DNA of 64,000 bases, taken from the NCBI GenBank assembly GCA_029215795.1, contig JARDYH010000001.1:308355154-308419153 (forward strand), read 5' to 3'. Numbering within the stretch: the stretch's first letter is position 1; each line of letters opens with the position of its first letter. Position numbers and translations under genes: made by a program. This document shows positions 12,068 through 24,116 of this stretch, one piece after another. This DNA is from Anniella stebbinsi. Taxonomy: Eukaryota > Chordata > Lepidosauria > Squamata > Anniellidae. Under the pieces are notes generated by a model. It was not told the DNA's origin. It made no database searches and was given only the letters and a program-made list of their open reading frames with translations.

Positions 12068-12111
12068 TGAACTAACAATTCTCATCTGTCAGTTCAGGCG
12101 ATCACCTCAAC

Positions 12112-12161
12112 AGGAGGAGGAGGAGGAGGAGGAGGAGGAGGAGGAGGAGGAGGAGGAGGAG
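12112..12161 (+). repeat. (AGG)n microsatellite
   Basis: About sixteen AGG units. They generate poly-Glu and poly-Ser open frames that are not genes. Confidence 0.97.
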
Positions 12162-12961
12162 TTGGGTAAGAAGCAAATGCTCACTTCCAATTTCTCAATA
12201 GGGAAGAAAATGCATTCATTCAATCTGTTTGCTACTGAATGTTTTCCTTGCACCCAGTCAACTTGAGTTCTGGAAACATATAGTAAGTAGAACACATCTG
12301 AGTCTATATCCTTTCCAGCCAGAGACAACCAGGAGCCCAAAGTCCATGCAAGTTTGAAGCACTTTTAAAAGCACTAACCAAGCCATACAACACAAACACA
12401 CACACCACAGCTGCCATCTGTTGAGTCCCAAAAGAGAACATACCAAAACTAAAACTCAATACATATTTTTTTTACATGTGAAAGAAGCTAGACGTACCAC
12501 ATTAAATAAAGACAGTGTAAAACAAGTCCTATTATTCGTCATGCTAGACGATGCCTCCAGCTAGGGCACTAGCATTTAATTTACAGGGTCTAAATAGATT
12601 ACATTTTCATGGTAAAAAACCAATCCTCTAAGAAAAAAAGCAAACATCCCCATGAGTCTTTTACACCAGGTTAGACCTATACCAGGCTAGGCCTTTATGG
12701 AACCCGCATTTAATTTTCACCATCCTTTTGCAAACTCTCCCAGCAGGCTTGGAAAGAGAGGCAATTGGTATAAAAACAAACTCCTTCCTTCCTTAGGAGA
12801 TCCCAGACTACATAAAAGTGGGGTGATTACAAGGGGGTGCCTGACCAAATAGCAATTATGAAACACACAAGTTCTAACCAATAAAAATAAAAATAAATCA
12901 AAGGTTGGGGTTTCAGTGCAATTACCAGAGATCTAGGAGTATTAGCAAAAATCTAAAACAT
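12162..12961. other. intronic sequence, nothing recognised
   Basis: No domain, splice pair or repeat family recognised. Confidence 0.45.
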
Positions 12962-12962
12962 C

Positions 12963-13034
12963 CTTCCCCAACCTGGTAGACCAGATGTGTTAGACTACTA
13001 TTCCCATAATCCCCAGATAACATGGGAAAGGCTA
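12963..13034. mobile_element. MITE fragment, family A
   Basis: Begins ttccccaacctggtagacc and ends catgggaaaggctagg. The middle is deleted. Confidence 0.55.
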
Positions 13035-13745
13035 GGCTAAATTGAACCTCACCATCCTCTGAATGCTCCAGGCTGGTCACCTATGCTTAGGGCAGAGACT
13101 AGGGGCATGTGCCCGAACAGCCAGTATCAGCAAGATGGGTGCCAGGGTCATACAAGAACAGAAGCTTCTTTGAAGAAATTCTGCACAATTTGAAGCCTTT
13201 CAAAACAAATGCAGATGTTGGTCTTCACATGTGCATGTCTTCCATAAGAAAGCCTCACTATGTTCCGAAGCCTACCAAACACCAGTAATCAAACTGAAAA
13301 CCACCAGTGTACCATAGGCATTTGCATTTACATTGTGATACTGGGTATGTTCAGGTGTCATTTTTCTCTATGATTCTACTAGAAGAGAAATTGGGAGTAG
13401 ACCTCTGGCTCTTTCACTCCCCACTCCCCATACACTCGCCCTCGATCTTCGCACTCTAAGGAGAAGTGACTGCTGCAAAAGCCCACAGTGAATAAATGTG
13501 CAGCTTTTTCAGATCCTGCAAGATTAAATCTTTTTAAAGCATTTATTGAAATAAGCAGAAGTGCTCTTTTGGGTGCAATGGTGAGAGGGAGAAATAAGGG
13601 AAGCCTTTGTTAGAAGAATTCAGAGGAGGCATGCATACTTCACCATATGGAAATATAGAAACACAAGTTCACAGCCTTTGCAAAAAATCTACATACAAGT
13701 GATAATGCTGTACACATATGGTATAGGAAATGGTACTTGATGAAG

Positions 13746-13872
13746 AACAGGGATGAACAACTTGTGGCTCTCCAGATATTTTGGCTTACAACTTACAACA
13801 TCCCTCACTAGCTAGAAATGCTGGGAGTTGTAGGCCAAAACATCTGGAGGACCACACATTGCCACTCCTGAT
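13746..13872. mobile_element. short inverted-repeat MITE, family B
   Basis: Left cagggatgaacaacttgtgg and right attgccactcctg are degraded inverted ends. Inner arms ctccagatattttggctt and ggccaaaacatctggagg pair well. The same family is at 48.93 kb. Confidence 0.65.
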
Positions 13873-13887
13873 GTAGCGGAAGGCTAC

Positions 13888-14347
13888 GGGCATGTCTACA
13901 CCTAAGGGTGTTTAGGGAGGGAGGGGGAGGATCGTGGACTTACCTACTTCCACGATCCTCCCCAGACATCTACACCGCCGTGCAACATCCCGGAAGGAAA
14001 GAGGGACATCGCGGGCGCCATTTTTTTTTCAAGGAAGAGGAGCCATGCAGCCCTGATCTGCCAAAAAAATGTAAGTTTTAAAAAATGCTCCCAACCCCCC
14101 CTCCCCCACCATTCTGGGGATGACAAAATTGCCTCCCCCCCCCCCACTGGCACGGAGCCAGCCCAGGAAGCTCCGTGCCCATTTTACGACCTGGGACAGC
14201 AGAAAAATCAGGATATCCCATTACCGCTATCCTGGGGTTATCCTGGGGTCGTCCCTAGGTCGTACCCAGGATCCCCCTGCATCATGTGGATGCACAAGGA
14301 CGACCTAGGGATGACCCTGGGATAAATCCCTGGTATAAACATGGCCT
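13888..14347. mobile_element. non-autonomous DNA element with internal hairpins
   Basis: Outer ends gggcatgtctacacc and ggtataaacatggcc are imperfect inverted repeats. Near the left end ggaggatcgtgga pairs with tccacgatcctcc across ten bases (13926-13961). Near the right end ggggtcgtccctaggtcgt pairs with acgacctagggatgaccc. No coding capacity. Confidence 0.65.
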
Positions 14348-15192
14348 AGGAGAGGGCTTTTAACTTAGTCATGTGTAGCAATCAGGAGACCCAGAGGCCA
14401 TTGTCTTCTATGCCCAACTACAAAATTTTCTTTCACAATACAATACCATGTTCTAAAACTCTGAAATAGCTAAGATCACAGCAAAATAATAGAGGCAGCC
14501 ACCTCAGAGGTGCCATATTCCCCATTATAACCCATTTCATTCAATCATGCAAGAAACAAAACAAAACTGCATACACATTAACAACCAAAATTAACAAAGC
14601 CCAGTATAAACAACATACTGGACTCCTTTTTCCTTTTTTTCAGGAGCAGCATTAATAGCAGAACCTAGACTGCCAAAGGTTTGTTTTTTCAAACATTTAT
14701 TTTTTAAAAAAGGCTGGGAAGGGCTGTGTGCACTTGATAACTCTTCATGTGTCAAAGTATCCATTTGCACAATGGAGAAACTGTATTCAGCTTGCATTTC
14801 TGGCCCAAAAAGCAGGACGTTTTAAAAGGCAGCCAGTAATCTCATTAGTAAGTATAAGTTCCATGAAGGATTCTTGCACGAGGATGGGTGAAAGAGAGAA
14901 AAGCAGAACCAGCACCAGCAGTCTCTCCTCCTGATATACTTCATTATCAAGGCTGACTTTTAGGCCAGAACAACTATGACTTTATGTACCAAGCTAAAAG
15001 TACAAAATTTAGTCTAAATTTACTAAGTTCTCCTCCCTCCCAACACAACTTCCTTTAGGGCAATTCCATTTGTGACATATATGCCAGAAGGGGATAATCT
15101 CCATGAGGAAAAAGCATGTAAACTGTCAGGTATAAAGTGTGCACAAGATCATTTTGTTACACCTACATAGATCATGCAAGCTAGTAGTCTGA
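14348..15192. other. intronic sequence, nothing recognised
   Basis: Low-complexity A/T runs only. Confidence 0.45.
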
Positions 15193-15410
15193 GGCCCAAA
15201 ACAGACATTACTTTAGAGACGTATCTAGCAGCTACTTCTTTTTTCATTTTTACTTTAGAGTAGATGAAAGCCTCCCAATCAGGTTCTTAACAGCCCACCC
15301 CCTACCCTCCATGCTACAGTCCCGATCTAGATCCCTGCATCTCCTGTAGAGTAAGAATGACAAAAGAGGTAAATGCGAGATAGGGATTTAAAGTAATGTC
15401 TGTTTTGGCC
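15193..15410. mobile_element. 218-bp MITE with 3-bp TGA target duplication (Harbinger-like)
   Basis: Inverted ends are ggcccaaaacagacattact and its near-perfect complement agtaatgtctgttttggcc, about 23 bp each. The element is flanked on both sides by tga. A GG-starting inverted repeat and 3-bp duplication fit PIF/Harbinger non-autonomous elements; the class assignment is inference. Confidence 0.75.
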
Positions 15411-17858
15411 TGAATGAGGCATGGTATAAATACAGTAACCGTATTGAATCATAGCAGAGCTGGGGCTGATCACTGCCTGTATAGGAGACCACCTGGGAAC
15501 CATATATATACCACTTCAAGTTCCATCATGGAAGAAAGGAATAAAAACATATAATTATGTAAGTGTACCTCTGTGTCAAAACTGGCTTTTAGTTGTGATC
15601 CAAATCCAGAATAAAAAAATTATGTTAGCAATGATTAATTGTGAGCTGAGAAAAGGTGTAGCCGGATTTTCAAAAAATGTCACATCCTATGGGAGCAAAG
15701 ATCAGCTGTCTGTGCTTCTACTCTGGTTAGGGATGAGCATCCAGCATTTGAGCTGCTGTAGGCACCAGAAGCAAGATGACCAAGAAAGCAGACACTATCA
15801 AACTGACATAAATCTGGCACTGACCGTTCTCTAAGTGGCCATTACTACTATTATGAGGGCAGTTCAGTTTGAAAACATGAGGAAAGGGGAAAAGCAAATA
15901 TCACAGCACAGTGTTGAGCACAAACCTGTGCTGTTGCTATGAGGATAAATCTAACCCTCTCCCAAGACATGAGATGATCCTTGGAAGTCACACATTAAGG
16001 GACTCTGAAGCTCTGAAGCAATGAAGTCTAATAATGAGGGGAGAAAGACTTCAAGGAAGGAAATCTGTCAAATGAGCGCAACAGCTGGGAACAAAGACAA
16101 GGGTGAGTAAACCAGGGAATTGTTGAGCTCATTCCACAATTGTCGGGACCCCACCACCACCAAAAAAAGGTCTAAAGCTTTAATTAATTGCCATATACTA
16201 TTTGTTGTTTACTTCAGCATTACTATTCTCTACAGTGGAAGGCAGAATTGCCAGATCCCATCCTAGACAGGGCTCCTGGCCAGTACCTGATGAATCTGAC
16301 CACTGGAATGTCTGCTCTCATATTGAGAATAGTAGTCAGATTGAGTTGACCCCTTCCTATGGCTGGTGGGACAGTAAGCGGGTTGGGTTGGGTTGGGGTA
16401 AAGTGCATTGTTTGTAACATTATGCATCTATCTGAACTGTCTTAGGACAAGAAGAGGGGAACTCTCCACCAAGGCTAGGGGGATACATCTGTAATCAGTG
16501 GTCATATGGGATGGTGGGGTAGGAACCACCCAGCAGATCAGGACAGCTGCTGGAGAAGAGACCTGCTCTTAGCTTAATAGTATGGCAAGGGACAAGGCTT
16601 CCACAGGGTCAGAAAGCTCAGGCTTGATCATGACACCCAAGGGACATTTTTAGCTGGATAACCAAGCCATTTCTTTGAGGGAAAGTTGACTAAAAAGACA
16701 AAGGAATGGCCTCCTTCCACCCTCCACCCCCATACTCACTGATTCCCAGTTAATTATTTGTTAGTTGTAAATAAATTAATAGTAACCAAATTTTAAGCCC
16801 AAATCTGTATCTGCTTTCTTGCCAACCGCAAACTCTCCTTTCACCCTTTCAAATCTAAAGCTTTTAGTAGAGAGGAGTTTGGGGGGAAATATGTTTCTAA
16901 CTGTGACTGTTAGGGACTGTGAGACAAAAAGCATCTAATAAGAGGGGTGATACTGGGGCAAGAGGTGTTATAAACAAAGTAATTTCTTTCTAATGTCAAT
17001 AAAAATCTCCTTGTACTCAACCACATAATGCTCACTCAGATTTTGGGAGCGATTCTCTCACATAGGCAGTGTTTCCCCATGATTTAGATAACCTCTCATA
17101 CTTCAAACCGTATCCATTGTCTTTCTGCCCATATTGTCTGTCACTTGTAACACCGCAAATCTCACTTTTTTTGAAAAATAGAATTTGTTATTCGTTTAAT
17201 ATTGCTCAGTTTTATATGGGAAAAGCATGCTAAAAATATTATTTTTAAAATCTCTTTAGTAGAATGTTTGGAAATGGCTTGTGCCATAACAGATCCTTGA
17301 GCTTTGTTATTGCTGCACTGGCTGCTACAAACCCATAAATTGCAAAGACTTCTCTTGTAAGATTATTTCCCACCTTTATGAGCTTTTCTACACAAGGCTG
17401 TTAATCCATTGTAACTACTTTTGGTTTCATTACAGAACTAAGATTCCAGCAGTACACAAAGAGTGTTTCCTTTCAATCTTTTCTGTTACATAAACTCTAG
17501 GTGGCACTGTGGTATAGCAGACTAGCCCAAATACACAGGTTAAAAAAGCCTTTTCATTCACTTTTACAATTAAATATCGAACTTTCCCTACTTTAAAAAA
17601 ACCTCACTAAAAATGCTGTTTAAAAATAGAAGTGAAACCGGAGTTTTATGATGTTGTCTAAATAACCCACAATGAATCATGAGTAGGGAATAACAAGCAC
17701 ACAATTAAAGCCTTCTGTAGAAAAGCCCTATATGTATACTTCTTCTTCTGTAGTTTCTGTATTGGCATATCTGGGTTTATTGCTCTCAGTCATGCCAGAT
17801 TTTAAATGCTTCTCAGACATTCATAAACACCTTTGTATGGTATTTTTAAACAATCTCA
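15411..17858. other. intronic sequence, nothing recognised
   Basis: Contains a short (GGGTT)3 tract near 16379-16400. Apart from that, no repeat or exon was recognised in about 2.4 kb. Confidence 0.4.
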
Positions 17859-18028
17859 GGAACATGGGAAGCTCCCCTACACTAAGTCCGATTGTGGGTC
17901 CATCTAGCCCAGCAGCTCTCCAGTTTTAGGCAGAAGGATTTCCTGTCCTACCTGGGGATGCCAGGGATTGAACCTGGTATCTTCTGCATGCAAAGCAGGT
18001 GCTCCACTACTGAGCCATGACCGCTCCC
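17859..18028 (-). repeat. tRNA-derived SINE (family 2), minus strand
   Basis: On the minus strand it has tggctcagtagtggagcacc, ctttgcatgcagaagatacc and aggttcaatccctggcatcc, then gctagatggacccacaatc. The head has good Pol III A and B boxes. Other copies are at 45.74 and 50.19 kb. Confidence 0.85.
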
Positions 18029-18861
18029 AATCACTGTGGCCCAGCAGCATATAAGATTAAAACACATACACACACACACCAAAGCTAGCAGAATCCCACA
18101 TCACACTACTTGAACAGACTCCATGAGACATACAGCAAACGACATCCCAGGCTAATACTCTGTTCTGATGTGTACCTCCCACTCAGACATTTGAACCATA
18201 TCAACTCAGTCCACACCTACAGTTTCCCTGTTCACCATTTGAGCATGTCCAGCTAGCTATACATCCTCTACAACACAAATTCTTTGCCCTCTCTTTTCCT
18301 CGTCTCTTTAAAGCACCATTTCCCCCTAACAACCTTTGTGTATAAGACAGTGTTTGCCCCTTCAGAACCAAACCACTTAGTTTTTTTCATCTTCCCCACC
18401 CAAAACCTTAAAACAATTATCTGAGCCATGACTGGAAATTGGGGAGCACAATTTGAGAAACTGAGAAAACATCTCAAGAGCATAAAGCTGCAATGGAGAT
18501 CGGGTGAGGAGAGTTGGCAACATGAGCAGGATTGCAGGGAATAAAGTATAAGGAAATTATACCTTATGTCCAGTAATTCTGTTCATGTTGCTAACACTTT
18601 CTTGGCTCCTCTTATTTAAGTTTTGAATTCAGTCTTTCACTTTGTTCTTTCTTTTTTGCTTTTTGCTCTTCTGGGGAGAAAATCTATTCTGCTTGATTGT
18701 GACTGTTGTAACCCGAACTGAAACCTGTATCTTTCCCCAAGCTCTTCCATATTCTTTCCTCTTTGAAGAGGTCTCTATCCAATGAAGCTCAGGCTTGTCT
18801 ATTCAGTTAGCATGGACTTTCCCCATTCCACTAAAACTGGTAGTCTAAATCTTCCCAAATA
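18029..18861. other. intronic sequence, nothing recognised
   Basis: Short CA run at about 18066-18078. Nothing else recognised. Confidence 0.4.
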
Positions 18862-19114
18862 TAAGATTGATTGATTGACTGCATTTATATTCTGCCTTTT
18901 TTCCTCCAAGGAACTCAAGGCAACATACATAATCCTCCTCCTCTCCATTTCTATCCTCACAATAACAACAACCCTGTGAGGTAGGTTGGGCTGAGAGTCT
19001 GTGACTTGCCCAAAGTCACCCAGTGAGCTTCCATGGCCGAGTGGGGACTAGAACCTGAATCTCCTGAATCTCCTGACTCCCACTTGAACACTCTAGCCAC
19101 TACACCACACTGGT
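18862..19114 (-). repeat. tRNA-derived SINE (family 1), minus strand, near full length
   Basis: Reading leftwards: agtgtggtgtagtggctaga (A box), aggttctagtccccactc (B box), gaagctcactgggtgact, cctcacagggttgttgttat, ttgagttccttggagg and a tail of tcaa-type repeats. It has about 250 bp and intact promoter boxes. Confidence 0.85.
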
Positions 19115-19640
19115 AGAACAAGTAGTAGTAGTAGCAGTAACACAATGACAACATCCTAACAGATAGAGTACAAAATTAGGTTGTAGATATTGGCAGAATC
19201 TAAGCCTTAGCTGGCATTATGGGTTTTCCAGCAATACTATTTGCACCACCGAATGTTATTGGTGTTTTAGAGATTGCTTTGGCTAGTGCAATGTAATTTA
19301 TGTTAACACTACTGTCTGGTGGGTGGGTGGGTGGTACGTATTTTGACAAAACAAAAAAATAAGACGTTTGAAGGAAAAGCTTTCTTCCCCTTACGGTTAT
19401 TCTTCAGTTTAACATGACATGGTGAACATTTCCCCAGATCTTAAGGTGTGTATATGATCTCCTCCTAATTTCATACCTTGGGGATTGAAAGGTATGTATA
19501 AGTGTATAGCTTATAGGGGTGGTGAAATCAGCTGTCTAACAAGCCCAAGAAAATGCAACAGAAATAGTTGCATGAGTGATAGAGGAAAGTAGCACCCAAG
19601 ATCTCCCACTTCCACCCATCCCCTTTCAGGAGAAGCCAAA
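19115..19640. other. intronic sequence with short simple repeats
   Basis: Holds a (TAG)n run after the SINE and a (GGGT)n run near 19318-19334. Otherwise nothing recognised. Confidence 0.45.
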
Positions 19641-19744
19641 CACTGATGCAAGAGAGGAATCTGAAGGCAGGGGATACACACACACACACACACACTGATG
19701 CAAGAGAGGAATCTGAAGGCAGGGGATACACACACACACAGCCT
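19641..19744 (+). repeat. two-copy 52-bp tandem duplication ending in (CA)n
   Basis: The unit starting cactgatgcaagagaggaat and ending in a CA run is repeated immediately with no visible change in its unique part. This is a recent slippage-type duplication. Confidence 0.9.
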
Positions 19745-21089
19745 CAAGACCAAGGTAAAGGCCTCCCTGGCAAGCTCCAGTATCAAGGTTGGTGTTGATG
19801 AAGATATTGTCAGGACCAATAACACCCAAGTCACTGGTAGGCTAGTTTCAAAGGGGATGTACTCATTGCATCGCCAAGAAGAACTGCCATGGCACCTATA
19901 ATTGGCCTGGGAGCTTGTAGTATGACTAACGGGACCAAGATCACTGGCCAGCAGAGCCAAAACTCTACACAATTGACACACACAACTGTACACAATTGAA
20001 GAGAGGCTTCAAAGGGGCCTGGGATTCTGCAGCCATCAGACAGGGCCCACAACAACCCCAAAGACAAGTAGATATTGCAGTGGGCTGGTTTTATGAATTT
20101 TGGGTAATGAGGACAGGTGGTGCACTACATGTCCTTCACCCATTCACAGCAAAAGTTGAGACCAACTGATGTGTGGAGCTTATCCCCACAGCTCACCTAC
20201 TCTTTTAAAAAACTATATTTTATTAAGGACTGTAAAGTTATAAATTTAAAGAAAAAACAAAGAGACCAATGACCAATCCTATTTTTTGATTTTTTTTCGC
20301 TAATAAGGTACATGTGATCAAGATTTCCCACACTCCTCCATCCTCTCCAAGCAACTGGTGTGGGTGAGTGGGAGTCTTTTATCAGTGCTGGGTGGTTTTA
20401 AAGTATTTAAGTGCTATCTATATGCCAGTTTTAACATGCTCTCCCTCACAATAGAAGAGATAAATTTAAACAGAATGTATCAACTTACAAACTGATACAG
20501 CGCACTGCATATTTTCCCATACTGTTCTTAAATCATCCAGGTTATATGTTATCTAGCTTAAGAGTATGATATATATTTTGGTGGGAGGTGTCTACTATAA
20601 GCAACCAGAGATTCAAACTCCACGAGGACCCTAGTTGCCGGCCTGCATACTTTTTGAACAGTGCTCGTTGCGCCATAGGCACCTGGCTGGTGCTGACGAG
20701 ACACAAGTAAAACAGAAAAATGACAGAAAAAGAGAAAAAACTTGAAGTAAATGGAGATAGGAAAGAACAAAAGACAGAAAACATGGTTAACTGGGGAATG
20801 TTCCAAAGATGCTATCAGTGTAGCAGTCAGAAAGGAGCTGATTGGGAAGGCAGGAGCCAAGCCCCTTAGAGTGTATATCCTGAAGGTTGGTGGGGTGGAA
20901 GTCTCCTATCAAATGTTTCTTTGCCTAGCTCACTAAGTTTCTGAGTGTTGCCCTGCACAACTGCAGAACCCCGTATGTGAGGTTGTACAGAGGTGACCAA
21001 AAGGAGGAGCTGAAGTTGAGGAGTTAGAGTCTGTTGCCTGGTACATTCACTCATCCATGTAATCCATGAATCAACACATGACTCAAATA
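19745..21089. other. intronic sequence, nothing recognised
   Basis: The open frames here (up to 160 codons, partly over the CA repeat) have no domain or splice support. Confidence 0.4.
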
Positions 21090-21306
21090 ACTTTGAAAAT
21101 TATTATCTTTGTATTTTAATCTGTATTAATTCCTGCTGCTTGGTTTTATTCTGGTTATGTTTTTATATTGTATGTTATTCTGTGTTTTTAGATTGTGCCT
21201 TGTTTTATATATTTTAAAATGATTTCATGGTTTTAATTTTTGTGAACCGCCCAGAGAGCTTCGGCTATGGGGCGGTATAAAAATGCAATAAATAAATAAA
21301 TAAATA
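21090..21306 (+). repeat. L2-type LINE 3' tail
   Basis: T-rich 3' UTR followed by gtgaaccgcccagagagctt, cggctatggggcggtataaa and an (AATA)n end. The copy at 23.65 kb has the same hallmark. Confidence 0.75.
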
Positions 21307-21933
21307 ACCTCCTCAGTTAAAGCACTGTTTCTGTCAAAGTCTTTGTTTGGGCTCTTTAAGGCATGGAGCCCTGCCTAGTGCCCCTAATGGGCTTGGAGGC
21401 AAGTTTTTGCCCGCTCTCAAGGGAACACCCAAAGTAGCCAGCACTGCTCTTTCTTACAGTCCTTGCTCTTGTCCTCATCTTCCAGGGCATCTCCTGTCAG
21501 TCATCGCCTTCTCCTGGGTTCCACCTTTGCCACTTGGGACCATAAAGGGGGGCTGGCCTGCAGCACTCTGCGCAAAGTGCAGGCAGGCTTGTCCCCAAAG
21601 AAAGCACTTGCCTCTCCTGAGCCCTCTTGCCTCTGAGAGAATCTGGAAGTGGTCTCCTCCACTTGGCCAGCCACAATGGATAACCCTATCACCGGCATCC
21701 ACCAAGGATATGGGAGCAGTGTCTCCCCCTCAAAAAGGTTTTTTTCCACCCAACTCCACCGTCTTAATGCTCTCTTCTTACCCTTGCTCCTGTCGTAGCT
21801 GCCCTTGCTTTCTCAGGCTTCCTGAGTCTAGCCAAAACTCTACCACCCCTCATTGCCAATTGCCTCTGGCCAGTTCTCCACCTCCAGGTAAATTTCCCCT
21901 TTCGTCCCTGTTTCCTCATATGCCCTGTACCCT
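21307..21933. other. pyrimidine-rich intronic block
   Basis: Strong C/T bias on the plus strand. It supports the left part of a 279-codon open frame, which runs on into a reversed CR1 and so is not a gene. Confidence 0.5.
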
Positions 21934-22212
21934 TCATAGAATCATAGAGTTGGAAGAGGCCTATAAGGCCATTGAGTCCAACCCCCTGCTCAATGCAGGA
22001 ATCCACCTTAAAGCATACCTGTCCAGCTGCCTCTTGAATGCCTCTAGTGTGGGAGAGCCCACTACCTCCATAGGTAATTGGTTCCATTGTCATACTGCTC
22101 TAACAGTCTGGAAGTTATTCCTGATGTCCAGCCGGAACCTGGCTTCCAGTAACTTAAGTTATTCCATGTCCTGCATTCTGGGATGATCAAAAAGAGATCC
22201 TGGCTTTCTTGG
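21934..22212 (-). repeat. CR1 LINE 3' end, minus strand
   Basis: Starts tcatagaatcatagagttgg, then gaagaggcctataaggccat, caggaatccaccttaaagca and ctgatgtccagccggaacct. This is the classic amniote CR1 3' region in reverse. Confidence 0.93.
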
Positions 22213-23157
22213 CTTTCCTCCAGCCTCCAAATGCTTCCTCCTGTGTCTCCTTCCTGCCTTCTATCTTTCTCCCCACCTTCCTCTTTCCTGCTCACTACAG
22301 GTCCATTTAAAGGCCTCTTTGTTGTCTGCCAGCCATGCCTACCCCCCTCCTCCACCAGCTTTGTCCACAATTGTGCTGGCCAATAAGTGAGCCGAGATCC
22401 CAGATGATATCAGTCAGATACTACCAAAACCCAGCTTTTATAGCAGAGATGGAGAACCTCCAGTCTCCATCTGGTTGCAAGCTTTTTTTTTTTTTTGCTG
22501 TTATATCTCCAAACAATGATTAGAGATAAGAGAATATTTGAAGGCAATTGACGTTTAAAGACATTGCAAAGAATTACACTGCTGCACAAAACTGTGTATT
22601 CTGAAGGCAGGAGACCTGATTACTTCTAAGTAGACATGCAGAGGCTTGTCCTGCTTACTTCTGATCAGGCTTAAAATGGTAATAATCACATTTGGTCCAC
22701 CCACAAACGGAATGTGGCCCCCAAGTCCTTTCCCTATTTGCAATTTGACCCTCAGGGGAACAGTGAAAGCAACTCCTGGTGATTCCTTTCAGAGACACAC
22801 CCACAGAGACACACCCCAATTGCAAACACTATTTTGTTGTCATTCGTTAAATATATGGGCTACAAAAACTAATTAAACAAGCAGCAAACAACTACCACCT
22901 TCTAAGAACGCGAACAAAGAAAATTCTTGGGAAATGAACATGTTTCAACACATCTCAAATTAGAAACATGCCACTGGATGTGTTGTATTATATAAGAATG
23001 GAAGAAACTCCTAGCTTCACAGCCCTATGCTATTATGGTAGAAAAAAGTGACCTGTGTCTTTTATAGCACCAACCACTACTGCACCAAAGCATATAGAAG
23101 TCTCCTTCAGCCATAATCCCTCCCTTCCTCCCTTTTAAAAATGGACTGTTTTCTTAC
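22213..23157. other. intronic sequence just downstream of LRP4 exon 2
   Basis: The first part is C/T-rich. A poly(T) run lies near 22484-22496. No repeat or exon recognised. Confidence 0.4.
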
Positions 23158-23307
23158 TGCAGCCATCTTCATCACTATGGTCCCCACAGTCATTGTCACC
23201 GTCACACTGCCACTGAGCGGGGATACAAGTACATTCGCCAAAGGCACTGACTGCACAGGTGAAATGGTTGCGTCCACAGGAACATTCTGTGCTGCTGCTA
23301 ACTGCAC
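23158..23307 (-). CDS. LRP4: LRP4 exon 2: first LDL-receptor class A repeat (partial CDS)
   Basis: This exon codes for the first LDLa module just after the signal peptide of LRP4, in the extracellular ligand-binding end of this single-pass membrane receptor. It is 150 nt, phase 1 at both ends, with acceptor ttcttcctgcag upstream and donor gtaagaa downstream. The peptide starts after the split Gly codon with [12 protein letters not shown] and continues through [28 protein letters not shown] and GDHSDEDGC. It has eight cysteines: the six canonical LDLa ones plus an extra pair, as I recall for LRP4 module 1. The calcium-binding motif [13 protein letters not shown] is intact. It joins exon 3 in frame across a 22.1-kb intron. 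The signal-peptide exon should lie further right on this strand. Confidence 0.95.
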
Positions 23308-23418
23308 CTGCAGGAAGAAAAGAATTGGTGTTCCTTAGCAATAAGACAAGAAAGAGACACACACATTATTTAGGGTGCAAAGTCATGCTGCAAGTATCTT
23401 TCCATATACACCACACAC

Positions 23419-24116
23419 TGACTCGATTCGCATATCACGGTAGCAATTCCTGGGTTGTTTAACACAGAGATTGTGGGAACAAGCAAAATGCACAAGCTGC
23501 ATGCTTATCGTTTTCATTTTTAATTAACAACCAGGGAACAGAGGTTTAATTAATTAACAAACCAGAGAGGTTCATCCGACACCTACATTATACTCCTTTC
23601 AATGCCAGGTGAAGACTTTCTTATTCTCGCAGTATTTTAACAGGTTATTATCATAGACTTTTAACTATGCTGTTTTAAACCTGTATTTTAAATTTGTATT
23701 TTAAATCTGCATTGCTGCATGGTTTTACCCTGGTTGTGCTTTTATATTGTATTTTTATTGTGTTTTTATATTGCTTTATACTTTGAGTTGTGTTGATGGT
23801 TATAACTTTGTGAACCGCCCAGGGAGCTTCGGTTATTGGGCAGTATATAAATGTAATAAATAAATATGGGTTGTTTTGTGACATGTAAACCTGGAGACTT
23901 TGAATTATTTTATGGGTTAAAAAAAACCAGTTACCCAACAACAAACCATGAGCAATTATTGGGTTAACCCATAAACAACTCAGAGTTTACGGGTATTCCT
24001 GGGCTGGTAATTAAAAGTAGAAGCAACAAGCATGTTATTTGCACGCTCTGCTTATCCTCGCAATTCCTGAGTTGAAACAACACAGGAATTGTTGCTGTGA
24101 TGTGCGAATCAGGTCA
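23419..24116. mobile_element. MITE with about 48-bp inverted repeats, split by an L2 tail
   Basis: The left end tgactcgattcgcatatcac is matched by the right end gtgatgtgcgaatcaggtca, and pairing continues inwards (gcaattcctgggttgttt against aaacaacacaggaattg). An L2-type tail (23645-23866) lies inside, which explains the longer size. The inner gggttaacccataaacaac repeats the family motif of 55.4 kb. Confidence 0.7.
23645..23866 (+). repeat. L2-type LINE 3' tail nested in a MITE
   Basis: Contains gtgaaccgcccagggagctt and cggttattgggcagtatata, then a short (AATA)n end. It matches 21090-21306. Confidence 0.75.

Noticed and set aside
16379..16400. Interstitial telomere-like repeat
   Set aside because: The unit is GGGTT repeated three times, not TTAGGG, and is too short.
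19511..19993. 160-codon minus-strand frame
   Set aside because: Runs over the 52-bp tandem duplication and CA repeats. No recognisable domain.
21347..22186. 279-codon plus-strand open frame
   Set aside because: Its right third is the reverse of a CR1 3' end and its left part is C/T-rich low-complexity sequence. No domain or splice context.
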